Source: Planctomycetota bacterium
GTDB lineage: Bacteria; Planctomycetota; Phycisphaerae; Sedimentisphaerales; Anaerobacaceae
Length of the DNA stretch: 16,048 bases
Reading direction: 5' to 3'
NCBI GenBank assembly: GCA_022567055.1
Contig: JADFHU010000034.1
Span: 1-16,048, forward strand
Every line of letters starts with the position of its first letter. The first letter of the stretch is position 1. The translations under genes and the position numbers were made by a program. Below are positions 5,270 to 13,958 of the stretch, piece after piece. The notes below the pieces were generated by a model. The model saw only the letters and a program-made list of their open reading frames with translations, ran no database searches and was not told where the DNA came from.

Positions 5270-7204
5270 ATGAAAACAAGAAGGCTCACCGTCGCCCAGG
5301 CCATTGTCGAGTTTCTGCAGAATCAATATGTAGAGGTCGATGGATGCAAGACACCATTCGTGAAGGGCGTATTCACAATCTTTGGTCACGGGAATGTGCT
5401 TGGATTGGGACAGGCCCTAGAAGAAAACCCCGGCGACTTACACGTGCTACAGGGGCGTAACGAGCAGGGCATGGCACATGCTGCCATGGGGTTCGCGAAG
5501 CAGAAGCTGCGCAAGCAGATTTTTGCCTGTACCTCGTCAATCGGCCCGGGGGCTGCCAACATGGTGACTGCGGCTGCCACGGCTTCGGTCAATAGAATCC
5601 CCGTTCTATTCTTACCCGGAGACAGCTATGCCGTCCGGCAACCGGATCCGGTGTTACAGCAGGTTGAACAACCCTACGATTACAATATCACGACCAACGA
5701 TGCGTTCAAGGCAGTTAGCAGGTACTGGGATCGCATCAACCGGCCCGAACAGACCATGACCGCCATGATTCATGCCATGCGCGTGCTGACCAGTCCTGCG
5801 GATACCGGGGCAGTCACGGTCTGTCTGCCCCAGGATGTTCAGGGGGAAGCCTATGATTTTCCTGAAAGTTTCCTGGCGGAGCGTGTACACCGTATTGAAC
5901 GAACACCTGCCACTGCGGAGATGCTGAAGGAGGCCGCTGACGCGATTGTCGGCAAAAAGAAACCGCTGCTGATCTGTGGCGGCGGTGTCAGGTATTCTGA
6001 GGCCTCGGAGGAGTTCTTGAAGTTTGCCGAAGCATTCAATATTCCCATAGGCGAGACGCAAGCCGGTAAGAGTGCGGTACCGGCTGCTAACAGGTTAAAC
6101 CTCGGTGGCATTGGGACAACCGGCAATCTTGCGAGTAACAGGATTGCCCGTGATGCGGACCTCGTCATCGGAGTCGGAACGCGGTTTTCTGATTTCACGA
6201 CGGCCTCAAAATCACTCTTTCAGCATCCTGATGTTGAATTCATTTCTATCAACATCTCGGATTTCGACGCCTACAAGATGGACGCCGTGAAAGTCATCGC
6301 CGATGCCAAAGTGGCGTTGACACAGTTGGCGGACGAATTGCGTGCGAGGGGGTACTCCTCAGGATACAACACGGAGATCGCGGCCGCAAAAGATGCCTGG
6401 AACGAAGAATTGGAGCGGCTCTGCAACCTGACCTATACCGGGGATGATTTTGTGCCAGAGGTCAAGGCACGCGATGAAGCGATTCTCCCGGATTTCTTCA
6501 AGGCGTTTAATTCTCGACTGACGGAAACGCAGGTGCTGGGTGAACTGAACAAGATTCTCGATGATGATGCCATTGCGGTGAGTTCGGCCGGCAGCCTGCC
6601 GGGCGATATGCAGCGCATGTGGAATGCCAGTCAACCGAACACCTATCACATGGAATATGGTTTCTCCTGCATGGGATACGAAATCAACGGCGCCTTGGGG
6701 GTAAAAATGGCAGCGCCGGACCAGGAGGTGTATGCTTTTGTCGGTGACGGGTCCTATATGATGTCCCATTCCGAATTAGTCACCTCAATCCAGGAGAACC
6801 AAAAGATCAATATTCTGTTATTCGACAACAGCTCTTTCGGTTGCATCAACAATCTCCAGATGGGCAATGGCATGGGGAGCTTTGGCACCGAGTTCAGATA
6901 TCGTAGTCCCGCCTCCGGCAAACTGGATGGGGAACTGATGAAGATCGATTTTGCGATGAACGCGGCGGCCTATGGCGCCAAGACATACTCGGTCACGACG
7001 ATGAAGGAACTGAGGTCTGCCGTTGCAGATGCGAAGGAACAAACCGTGTCTACGCTGATCGATATTAAGGTCATGCCAAAGACGATGACCGATGGCTACG
7101 AATCATGGTGGCGCTGCGGCGTCGCGGAAGTGTCTCAGAAAAAGGAGATACAGACAGCGTATGCGGGTCAACAGGAAGGCATCAAGAGTGCCCGTCCGTA
7201 TTAG
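5270..7204 (+). CDS. iolD: 3D-(3,5/4)-trihydroxycyclohexane-1,2-dione hydrolase (IolD)
   Basis: IolD is the thiamine-diphosphate-dependent enzyme that hydrolytically opens the inositol-derived ring to 5-deoxy-glucuronate. The protein has 644 residues, close to the usual 637 or so. The catalytic ThDP-activating Glu is E65 in 'GRNEQGMAHAAMGFAK'. The ThDP/Mg2+ motif begins G492-D-G-S and ends in 'ILLFDNSSFGCINN'. Motifs 'FGHGNVLGLGQAL', 'SSIGPGAANMVTAAATA' and 'GDSYAVRQPDPVLQQ' are characteristic of IolD rather than of acetolactate synthase. ATG 5270 is preferred to an in-frame TTG at 5255; neither has a strong Shine-Dalgarno, so translation may depend on the mRNA structure upstream. It is followed 45 bp later by the symporter. 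Confidence 0.96.
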   Translation: MKTRRLTVAQAIVEFLQNQYVEVDGCKTPFVKGVFTIFGHGNVLGLGQALEENPGDLHVLQGRNEQGMAHAAMGFAKQKLRKQIFACTSSIGPGAANMVTAAATASVNRIPVLFLPGDSYAVRQPDPVLQQVEQPYDYNITTNDAFKAVSRYWDRINRPEQTMTAMIHAMRVLTSPADTGAVTVCLPQDVQGEAYDFPESFLAERVHRIERTPATAEMLKEAADAIVGKKKPLLICGGGVRYSEASEEFLKFAEAFNIPIGETQAGKSAVPAANRLNLGGIGTTGNLASNRIARDADLVIGVGTRFSDFTTASKSLFQHPDVEFISINISDFDAYKMDAVKVIADAKVALTQLADELRARGYSSGYNTEIAAAKDAWNEELERLCNLTYTGDDFVPEVKARDEAILPDFFKAFNSRLTETQVLGELNKILDDDAIAVSSAGSLPGDMQRMWNASQPNTYHMEYGFSCMGYEINGALGVKMAAPDQEVYAFVGDGSYMMSHSELVTSIQENQKINILLFDNSSFGCINNLQMGNGMGSFGTEFRYRSPASGKLDGELMKIDFAMNAAAYGAKTYSVTTMKELRSAVADAKEQTVSTLIDIKVMPKTMTDGYESWWRCGVAEVSQKKEIQTAYAGQQEGIKSARPY

Positions 7205-7249
7205 GCTCCATTAGAAAATCCATATAGCGATTCGGTGGGTGCAAATCTC

Positions 7250-8827
7250 ATGATGACCCTCATTTCCTTTATCGGCTTCACGGCGTTTGTGGCGTTTTAC
7301 GCCTGGTTCCGACTCCGCAAAGACACCTTGGATTCCTCAGACGGATACTTCCTGGCAGGACGCAGTCTGAGCGGTGTCGTCATTGCGGGCTCCCTGCTGC
7401 TCACCAACATTTCCACCGAGCATCTGATCGGCATGAATGGCTTAGCCTACAAGAATGGATGTATTATTATCGCCTGGGAAGTCACTTCCGCCCTGGCGTT
7501 AATCGTGGCGGCCCTCTACTTCGTTCCTAAGTATCTGAGAATGGGATTGACCACGATTCCACAGTATCTTGAGAAACGATTCGATGGCACCACACGGACA
7601 CTCGTTGCCCTCTTCTTAGTGGTCTCCTTTGTCGTCACCCTCTTGCCCATCGTGTTGTACACGGGGGCCCTTAACCTAGAAAGTCTCTTCAACGTGTCTG
7701 AAGTACTCAATGTGTCCAAAGCTCAGGGACTCTGGATCACAGTCGTTGTTGTGGGCCTTTTGGGTTCGTGCTATGCCATTTTCGGGGGATTGAAGGCCGT
7801 TGCCGTTTCAGACACGATCAATGGCTATGGCTTATTGATCGGCGGCATGCTGGTGCCCGTCATCGCCTTGTTCGGTATTGGTGAGGGAAACATTCTGACC
7901 GGACTGACCAAGGTCTTCGCTCATGCCCCGGAAAAGTTTAACGTCATCGGCGCCAAGGATTCTGTGCTGCCTTTTGGAACACTGTTTACCGGATTGATCA
8001 TCAATCAACTCTATTTCTGGGGCATGAATCAGACCATCATTCAACGGGTTTTAGGCGCCAGAAATCTGGTTGAGGCTCAGAAGGGCCTGCTCTATGCAGG
8101 TGTTCTGAAGATCCTTGTCCCACTGATTATCGTACTGCCGGGCGTCATCGGCTTCTACTATTTTAGCGACACGTTTTATGATTCACAGGACCTGATGTAT
8201 CCCGCCCTGATAAAGAAAGTGCTCCCTGCATATCTGGTTGGGTTCTTTGCTGCTGTCGTCATGGGGGCCGTGTTGAGTACGTTTAATAGTGTCTTGAACA
8301 GTGCGGCGACAATTTTCAGCATTGATGTTTACCAGCGACACATCAGAAAGGAGGCCAGTGACAAGGCCTTGGTTCGGGTGGGCCGACTCACATCGACACT
8401 GCTGGCATTCCTTGCCATCATAACGGCCCCTCTGGTGGCAAACGCCCCTGAGGGACTGTACCAGCTCTTGCAGCAGCTCAATGGCATTTTCTTTATACCG
8501 GTTGCATCGATCATGCTGGCTGGATTTCTGACCAAGGGGGTATCAGCCATCGCAGCCAAGTGTGCCTTGTTCTTTGGCCTGGCCTTTTACATCACAACAA
8601 CATTTATCCTGAAAGTGGATGTCCACTTCGTCCATATTTGGGGAATCGAGTTTGTACTCAATATGTTAATCATGTTCGGCGTATCCTATTGGTACCCCCG
8701 TCAAGACACCGCCGAAGAGCAGACTGCTGACGTGGTAGATATGCAGGGCTGGAAATACGCGTATCTGCTATCCACGATACTGGTGATCGTTACGGTGATG
8801 ATTTATGTCTTGTTGGGAACATGGTAA
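7250..8827 (+). CDS. Sodium/solute symporter (SSS/SLC5 family), probable inositol importer
   Basis: This inner-membrane Na+-coupled transporter has 525 residues and about 13-14 hydrophobic segments. Family motifs include 'GYFLAGRSL' (near residue 35), 'LLTNISTEHLIGMNGLAYK', 'GLTTIPQYLEKRF', 'FGGLKAVAVSDTINGYGLLIGG', 'NQTIIQRVLGARNL' and 'GAVLSTFNSVLNSAATIFS'. The overall pattern is close to the E. coli YidK-type SLC5 branch. ATG 7250 (or ATG 7253 immediately after) is preferred to a GTG at 7235; the ribosome-binding site is weak. Because it sits between iolD and iolG it probably carries myo-inositol or a close derivative, as several SLC5 members do. The substrate is inferred from position, not from residues. 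It ends 21 bp before iolG. Confidence 0.9.
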   Translation: MMTLISFIGFTAFVAFYAWFRLRKDTLDSSDGYFLAGRSLSGVVIAGSLLLTNISTEHLIGMNGLAYKNGCIIIAWEVTSALALIVAALYFVPKYLRMGLTTIPQYLEKRFDGTTRTLVALFLVVSFVVTLLPIVLYTGALNLESLFNVSEVLNVSKAQGLWITVVVVGLLGSCYAIFGGLKAVAVSDTINGYGLLIGGMLVPVIALFGIGEGNILTGLTKVFAHAPEKFNVIGAKDSVLPFGTLFTGLIINQLYFWGMNQTIIQRVLGARNLVEAQKGLLYAGVLKILVPLIIVLPGVIGFYYFSDTFYDSQDLMYPALIKKVLPAYLVGFFAAVVMGAVLSTFNSVLNSAATIFSIDVYQRHIRKEASDKALVRVGRLTSTLLAFLAIITAPLVANAPEGLYQLLQQLNGIFFIPVASIMLAGFLTKGVSAIAAKCALFFGLAFYITTTFILKVDVHFVHIWGIEFVLNMLIMFGVSYWYPRQDTAEEQTADVVDMQGWKYAYLLSTILVIVTVMIYVLLGTW

Positions 8828-8848
8828 GGGAGCGGCAAGAACAGGGAG

Positions 8849-9859
8849 ATGAAAACTTTAAAGCTAGCCATTGTCGGCCTTGGACGTATTGGCAAGATAC
8901 ACTTGAAAAACCTCTGCCGAAACTACCCTGAGGTCATCGTGGTAGGCGCGATGGATGTACTCGATGCGTCTAGGAGGATTGCCGAAGAGTCTGGTGTGAG
9001 ACACTTTGTTCAGACCATGGATGAGTTGATTGCCTTACCTGACCTGGACGGAATTGTCATCTGTTCACCCACAAACACACATGCTGATTATGTTGAAAAG
9101 GCAGCCAAGGCTGGCAAACAGATCTTCTGCGAGAAACCATTGGATTTGTCGCTGGATAGAGTACAAGAGGTCCTTGCCATCGTTGAGGAAACGGGCGTCG
9201 GCCTGATGCTCGGGTTTAACCGTCGCTTCGATCCGGAGTTCAAGAGGATTAGAGAGCTGGTCGTTAACGGCTCAATCGGAGATCCTCAGATCGTAAGGAT
9301 TACCAGCCGTGATCCAGAGCCGCCTCCGGTAGAGTATCTCAGAGTCTCAGGGGGACTGTTCTTGGACATGGCGATTCATGACTTTGATATGGCTCGGTAC
9401 ATTTCCGGAAAGCAGGTCAAAGAAGTTTACGCCAAAGGTGCAGTGCTGGTAGATCCGGAGATTGGCAAGGTCGGCGACATTGATACCGCCTCCATTATTC
9501 TCACCTTTGAAGATGACACCATGGCTATTATTGACAATTGTCGTAGGGCTGTGTACGGGTATGATCAGCGGCTGGAAGTCTTTGGCAGCAAGGGAATGGC
9601 TCAGGCTGAGAATAATTTTGCCAACAACCACAGGCTTTACACGGAATCCGGGGTCTCTAGTGCGCTTCCTTTGCACTTCTTCTTAGAGCGTTATGGTGCC
9701 TCATACCATCAGGAGATGAGAGAATTCATAGATGCCCTGGTTGGTGGAACCAAGATGCCGGTTGATGGCAATGATGGGCTCATGTCGCTTGCCATCGGTT
9801 TGGCCGCCAAAAAGTCTGTCGAAGAAAACAGGCCGGTGAGAATATCGGAAATCATGTAG
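8849..9859 (+). CDS. iolG: Inositol 2-dehydrogenase (IolG), Gfo/Idh/MocA family
   Basis: IolG oxidises myo-inositol to scyllo-inosose with NAD+, the first cytoplasmic step of the pathway. The protein has 336 residues, the normal family length. The Rossmann motif is GLGRIG (residues 10-15) and the nicotinamide-region motif is C-E-K-P (E95, K96, P97). The catalytic set K96, D173 and H177 is present, the last two in 'GGLFLDMAIHDFDMARY'. 'LGFNRRFDPEFKRIRELV' and 'DTASIILTFEDDTMAIIDNCRRAVYGYDQR' are typical of IolG. Other Gfo/Idh/MocA substrates (scyllo-inositol, other sugars) cannot be excluded. A GGGAG directly abuts the ATG, which is closer than normal spacing; an alternative GGGAG lies 16-20 nt upstream. 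It is the last gene of the plus-strand cluster. No strong terminator is visible in the 70 bp before the convergent gene. Confidence 0.9.
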   Translation: MKTLKLAIVGLGRIGKIHLKNLCRNYPEVIVVGAMDVLDASRRIAEESGVRHFVQTMDELIALPDLDGIVICSPTNTHADYVEKAAKAGKQIFCEKPLDLSLDRVQEVLAIVEETGVGLMLGFNRRFDPEFKRIRELVVNGSIGDPQIVRITSRDPEPPPVEYLRVSGGLFLDMAIHDFDMARYISGKQVKEVYAKGAVLVDPEIGKVGDIDTASIILTFEDDTMAIIDNCRRAVYGYDQRLEVFGSKGMAQAENNFANNHRLYTESGVSSALPLHFFLERYGASYHQEMREFIDALVGGTKMPVDGNDGLMSLAIGLAAKKSVEENRPVRISEIM

Positions 9860-9929
9860 CCGGGAAAAAAGCGAGTCAGGTGTGGATCACCGGCATGAAG
9901 ACGGGAGCCTATGAGAGACATGTCCTTCT

Positions 9930-10877
9930 TCATCCAAATAAGCGTTCCGCATTTCCCTTGTAAACCTTCGCCCGCACATCTGCGGGCAAATCCATGTTTT
10001 CATATAATTCAAATTGCGGGATCTTCTGGCCGACTTTTAAGTAATCCGTTCCAAACAATAATTTGTCTGCGTTACGAATAATAAACGCGCGTCCGAATTC
10101 AAGATCACGCGATATCGCATTCGCACCGCTACCCGCAGACAAGTCACCATACATATTGGGATACTCGGCAAGCAGCCGATCGACGGCGCCCTGCCTGTTA
10201 ATGTCTCGATCCGGGTAGCTTTGAAAATCGGCCTGGACGGCATCTCCGTCAATGGACGCCCACCAGCCGTTCGCGTGCCCTATCATGACTAGGTCCGGAT
10301 ACGTTTTTAGAACCTTTTCGAGCCCCGGCAACCCGACTTTATCCATGTTTCGGCTATTATCGAGATGAAATAGACAGGGAAGTCCCACCTCATTCAATGA
10401 TTCGTACAGAACCATGTTCCGCGAATCGTCCATCGCCACGCCAGGCTTATGCTCACCAAAGCCCTTGACGCCCTTGTCGATATACTCCTTCAATAGGAGA
10501 ACCGTGCCTTCTCTGCCGCCAAGATTGAGCGTTCGCGGATCGATGGAACAGCAGGGTATCAGCCGATCACGATGAGGAGCCGTCTCTTTCAATACATAAT
10601 CCGTTGAAACCGGATAGAACCATGATTCAGGAGAGACGAGGGGCAGAACAACTGATTTTTCAACGGAATGAACATCCATCCAATCCAGGAGGTTTTTGAC
10701 GGTAAGATGCTCATCCTTCATCCATTCGTGCCCGATATGGACATGGACATCGATATAGTTGCCAACCATGTTCCGCCGATTCGATGGCTGGTAGCAGCCA
10801 GAGAACCCAGCGCCGAAACCCACAAAAGCTATCGAACTCATCTTCTTTAGAAAGTCTCTACGACGGGTGTCACTCAT
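9930..10877 (-). CDS. Exported amidohydrolase-superfamily (amidohydrolase 2) lipoprotein, Tat-type signal
   Basis: This 315-residue TIM-barrel metal hydrolase is predicted to lie outside the cytoplasm. The N-terminus has a twin-arginine pattern RRRDFLKK (residues 5-12), a short hydrophobic stretch and a lipobox-like FSGC (Cys28), suggesting a Tat-exported lipoprotein. Metal-site candidates are H45 and H47 (DVHVH), H171 (LFHLD), H201 (MIGHANGWW) and D278 (LLFGTDY). The ending 'GNAERLFG' is typical of the amidohydrolase 2 family, which includes lactonases and decarboxylases. The start is ATG 10877, with AGGA about 9 nt upstream. It lies 26 bp downstream of the large haem protein on the same strand, so they are probably co-transcribed and work in the same compartment. 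The substrate is unknown. Confidence 0.85.
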   Translation of the reverse strand: MSDTRRRDFLKKMSSIAFVGFGAGFSGCYQPSNRRNMVGNYIDVHVHIGHEWMKDEHLTVKNLLDWMDVHSVEKSVVLPLVSPESWFYPVSTDYVLKETAPHRDRLIPCCSIDPRTLNLGGREGTVLLLKEYIDKGVKGFGEHKPGVAMDDSRNMVLYESLNEVGLPCLFHLDNSRNMDKVGLPGLEKVLKTYPDLVMIGHANGWWASIDGDAVQADFQSYPDRDINRQGAVDRLLAEYPNMYGDLSAGSGANAISRDLEFGRAFIIRNADKLLFGTDYLKVGQKIPQFELYENMDLPADVRAKVYKGNAERLFG

Positions 10878-10903
10878 CTTCTTTTCCTGTTCTTGTCGGT
10901 CCC

Positions 10904-13900
10904 TTATCTTAGGCCTTCAATATACGCCAGTAGATCGGACATCGCCTTTACATCCAGATCCACTTCCAACTGTTCAGGCATCATCGAAATCCCACTGGGT
11001 CTCAATTCTTGGATATCACTACGTAGAATCAATTCATGCTCCCCAGCCCCAAGGGCCAGTTCGATAGCGCTGGGTGATTCACTCTTGATAATCCCGCTGA
11101 ATGTCTCACCATTTTTCTTCGTCACAATGAAATTCACAAACTCGGGGTTGATTTCACGATTCGGATCCAAAAGTTGCAACAACACCGTGTCCATACCCCG
11201 GTTCTTTACCGCCGCGAGATTGGGTCCTATTTCATACCCTTCGTTTTCAAGGCGATGACATTTTGAACATTTATCAACGAAGATTGACTTTCCCTTGATA
11301 CGGTCCCCCTTCATGCTCAGGGATACCTGATAGGCCTCAACCACAGCTTGGCGATCACGGTTGGTTTGACCGATCATTTTTCGGGCCCGCAAACGTATAG
11401 CACTATTCGAATGTAAGCGCAGGCGCTGTCGTTGAAGGGCATCTAAATGTGAAGCATGGAACATCCCCTTGTCAATCGCATCCAGCAGACTATTCGTCCA
11501 GTCAATGCGTGATAGCAGACTGTTTAGAATAAGCCCTCGAACTTCAATCGAAGTGCTTCGCCATAACCCAATGAGTTCCTCCCCCATCGTTTTCTTTCTA
11601 AAATCAGTCAGAGTTCGCAGGGCGGTACGCTGGATATGTCTGGATTCACCGGAATGAACGAGTCCTTTTAACAGAGGACTTACAGTATCCCAGTCGCCAA
11701 TTCGAAGTGATTTGATCGCTGGGATACGTTCGAGATCCTCTAAAGCCCTATTTCGAGAAATTTCCAGTGCCGGCTTGACGACGTCGCCAATTAACCCGGA
11801 GACATCCTCATCGGGGGCAACGCCGTGGAGTTTCGTGCGAAACGCACCTCCCGAGCGTCCCAGTCCCACAGACAGGCCCGTTAACACGACACCGACCTTG
11901 CCTTGCATGGCATCCGGTGCATCAGCCAGTTGCTTAACCACACGTGCCAATGATTCGTCGCCCTCGCGAGCAATCTGCTGGGCGAGTTCTTCCAGAATGA
12001 GTAGTCCTTTCTCTCCGGAAACAAACGCAGGATCACGCCACAACTGATGAAATAGGTTGTGAATTTGACCATGGGCCGAGCTTAGAACGGCCATGCGAAC
12101 CCACGAATCATTTTTGTCATCCTTCAGTAGAGATACCAGTGCAGCAGGATTTCGTACATCATCAAATTCCCCCAGCGTGAATGCCGTCTGATATCGAACA
12201 CGGATGTCATCATCCTTGGCACATTCATGGATAAGGTCCCGGATACGGGCATTCGATGTAAACGATTCAGATAGCCGGACAGCATGCTCTCTTACGCGTG
12301 GATGCGTATCCTTTAATAACCCAGTAAGGACTTTCTCATCCAACGCATCCAGTCCAGCCAGCGTATAAGCGGCATGCATTCGCCCCAGTGGTGAGTCTGA
12401 TGAATTTGCAAGCTCGCGTAGATTCTTGATAATTGTTTTATCCTGTTTTCGAAACAGAATTCGAGATGCCATCTCACGATGCCAAGCATTGGGATGTTCC
12501 AGCAGTTGAACGAGTTCTGCAGAGTTCATTTCACCGGGCACGGGAACTTCCGGCTGCTGGAAGTCATTGGGAATGACTCTGTAAATACGCCCCCTGTCTC
12601 TACCACTCGTTAAATCCAAGTGCTTTTTGATGACGGGAGGAAGGCTGTCTGGATGTTCAATGACTTCACGATAGACATCGAGTATGTAAAGGACCCCGTC
12701 GGGAGAATTGGCGAATTGTGCGGGTCGGAACCAAATATCTTTCGATGCCACAAATTCCTTGCCCGGGGTCGCCCGAGTTGCCACAAAGCGGACGCCCTGG
12801 CGATGTAGATGTTTTCGATGTACTATGTTACTTCCTACATCTCCGACGAAGGCCTGTCCCTTGTATTGGTCCGGCCACTGATCCCCACGATATATCGTAA
12901 TCCCTGTTGAGCCGGTAAAATAACCTGCAGCACGTCCACCGCCTTCAATCGGACCAGGGACATCACCATCGACACGAAGACGCGTTCGAATGGTTCGCCA
13001 TGGTTCGACCGGGCTAATACGGAAAACTTCTGCCTGGGGTCCATCGGCCGCGATACTCAGACGCGCGCCCGGAGCCGCCAGGTTGGGGTTCCTTTGCAGA
13101 TAACGTGCATCATACATGACCATTTGAATGTGGTCGCTATTCTGCGAAAGGAATTTGTTTCCCCAATCATCAAATGAAAGACCATGCTGAGCCCCGCCTG
13201 ACGTCGCCTCAAACTCCCAGGTTTGTGGATCAATGGCAAAATCCATTCCCTTGACCTTGACCGCTGGGCGATCCTTGACCTTTAGATTCTGAATGATCCC
13301 GCCATTACCACTCGCCGAACCATGAATCCGATTATCCAGCCCCCAGCTAAAACTGTTGAGCAACCCCTGAACATTATTCCGGGGGAAACCCGTATAGAGC
13401 CTCTCAATTTCGTCGACACCCCCATCTCCGTCCGTGTCCCGGCAATACAAGATATCCGGTGCAACGCCAACAATAATATCATCGCCATAACAAAAGACAG
13501 CCGTGGGCCATGAAAGGTTATCGATAAAAACTTTGCGTTCATCGTAAAACCCATCTCTGTCGATGTCGGTTAATCTGACAACTCGACCGATGTTCAATTC
13601 GCTGTCTTCGGAGTATCCCCGCATTTCAACAACAAACATGCGTCCCCATTGATCAAAATCAACAGCAACCGGATCATGCACCAGGGGTTCTGACGCAACC
13701 AGCTCCAGTTTAAAATCGGGATGATGCTCAAAGGTGGAGAGCACCTCATTAGGTTCATGGGCAGGAATACGGGGCAAATCCTTGCGGAAATCCCGTTCAG
13801 CGATGGCTGGTAGAGTTAAAAACGAAACGACAAGCAGTGCCAGAGGTAAGACAGAACGAAGCGCTGATCGCAACAAATGATTTCTTATTGAATTATGAAT

Positions 13901-13915
13901 GTTCATCCTCTTCAT
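10904..13915 (-). CDS. PVC-type haem-binding protein: dehydrogenase-like propeller, HEAT-like repeats, cytochrome c-like domain
   Basis: This 1003-residue exported redox protein starts with a Sec signal peptide, probably cleaved after 'LPAIA' (residue 39). Residues about 40-440 form a propeller resembling glucose/sorbosone dehydrogenases: 'VAVDFDQWGRMFVVEMRGY', 'GGGRAAGYFTGSTGITIYRG', 'FVGDVGSNIVHRKHL'. Residues about 460-700 contain HEAT-like helical repeats ('NAWHREMASRILF', 'HPRVREHAVRLSE'). The C-terminus carries one covalent haem site, C883-S-K-C-H887, followed by 'GPNLAAVKNRG' and 'SGISMMPEQL', where M979 (or M978) is a candidate axial ligand. This fused architecture is common in planctomycetes and verrucomicrobia. 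The likely role is periplasmic oxidation of a sugar or alcohol with electrons passed to the haem; the substrate is not known. It begins 43 bp after the S9 gene. A second in-frame ATG three codons later (13906) could be the real start. Confidence 0.88.
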   Translation of the reverse strand: MKRMNIHNSIRNHLLRSALRSVLPLALLVVSFLTLPAIAERDFRKDLPRIPAHEPNEVLSTFEHHPDFKLELVASEPLVHDPVAVDFDQWGRMFVVEMRGYSEDSELNIGRVVRLTDIDRDGFYDERKVFIDNLSWPTAVFCYGDDIIVGVAPDILYCRDTDGDGGVDEIERLYTGFPRNNVQGLLNSFSWGLDNRIHGSASGNGGIIQNLKVKDRPAVKVKGMDFAIDPQTWEFEATSGGAQHGLSFDDWGNKFLSQNSDHIQMVMYDARYLQRNPNLAAPGARLSIAADGPQAEVFRISPVEPWRTIRTRLRVDGDVPGPIEGGGRAAGYFTGSTGITIYRGDQWPDQYKGQAFVGDVGSNIVHRKHLHRQGVRFVATRATPGKEFVASKDIWFRPAQFANSPDGVLYILDVYREVIEHPDSLPPVIKKHLDLTSGRDRGRIYRVIPNDFQQPEVPVPGEMNSAELVQLLEHPNAWHREMASRILFRKQDKTIIKNLRELANSSDSPLGRMHAAYTLAGLDALDEKVLTGLLKDTHPRVREHAVRLSESFTSNARIRDLIHECAKDDDIRVRYQTAFTLGEFDDVRNPAALVSLLKDDKNDSWVRMAVLSSAHGQIHNLFHQLWRDPAFVSGEKGLLILEELAQQIAREGDESLARVVKQLADAPDAMQGKVGVVLTGLSVGLGRSGGAFRTKLHGVAPDEDVSGLIGDVVKPALEISRNRALEDLERIPAIKSLRIGDWDTVSPLLKGLVHSGESRHIQRTALRTLTDFRKKTMGEELIGLWRSTSIEVRGLILNSLLSRIDWTNSLLDAIDKGMFHASHLDALQRQRLRLHSNSAIRLRARKMIGQTNRDRQAVVEAYQVSLSMKGDRIKGKSIFVDKCSKCHRLENEGYEIGPNLAAVKNRGMDTVLLQLLDPNREINPEFVNFIVTKKNGETFSGIIKSESPSAIELALGAGEHELILRSDIQELRPSGISMMPEQLEVDLDVKAMSDLLAYIEGLR

Positions 13916-13958
13916 TTAGCGATCTGAGCTTAAGATTTCAAGCTAAATACCTGATTCC

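Noticed and set aside
9860..9929. Bidirectional terminator between the convergent iolG and amidohydrolase genes
   Set aside because: Only a 4-bp GGTG/CACC stem is present, without a T-run on either strand.
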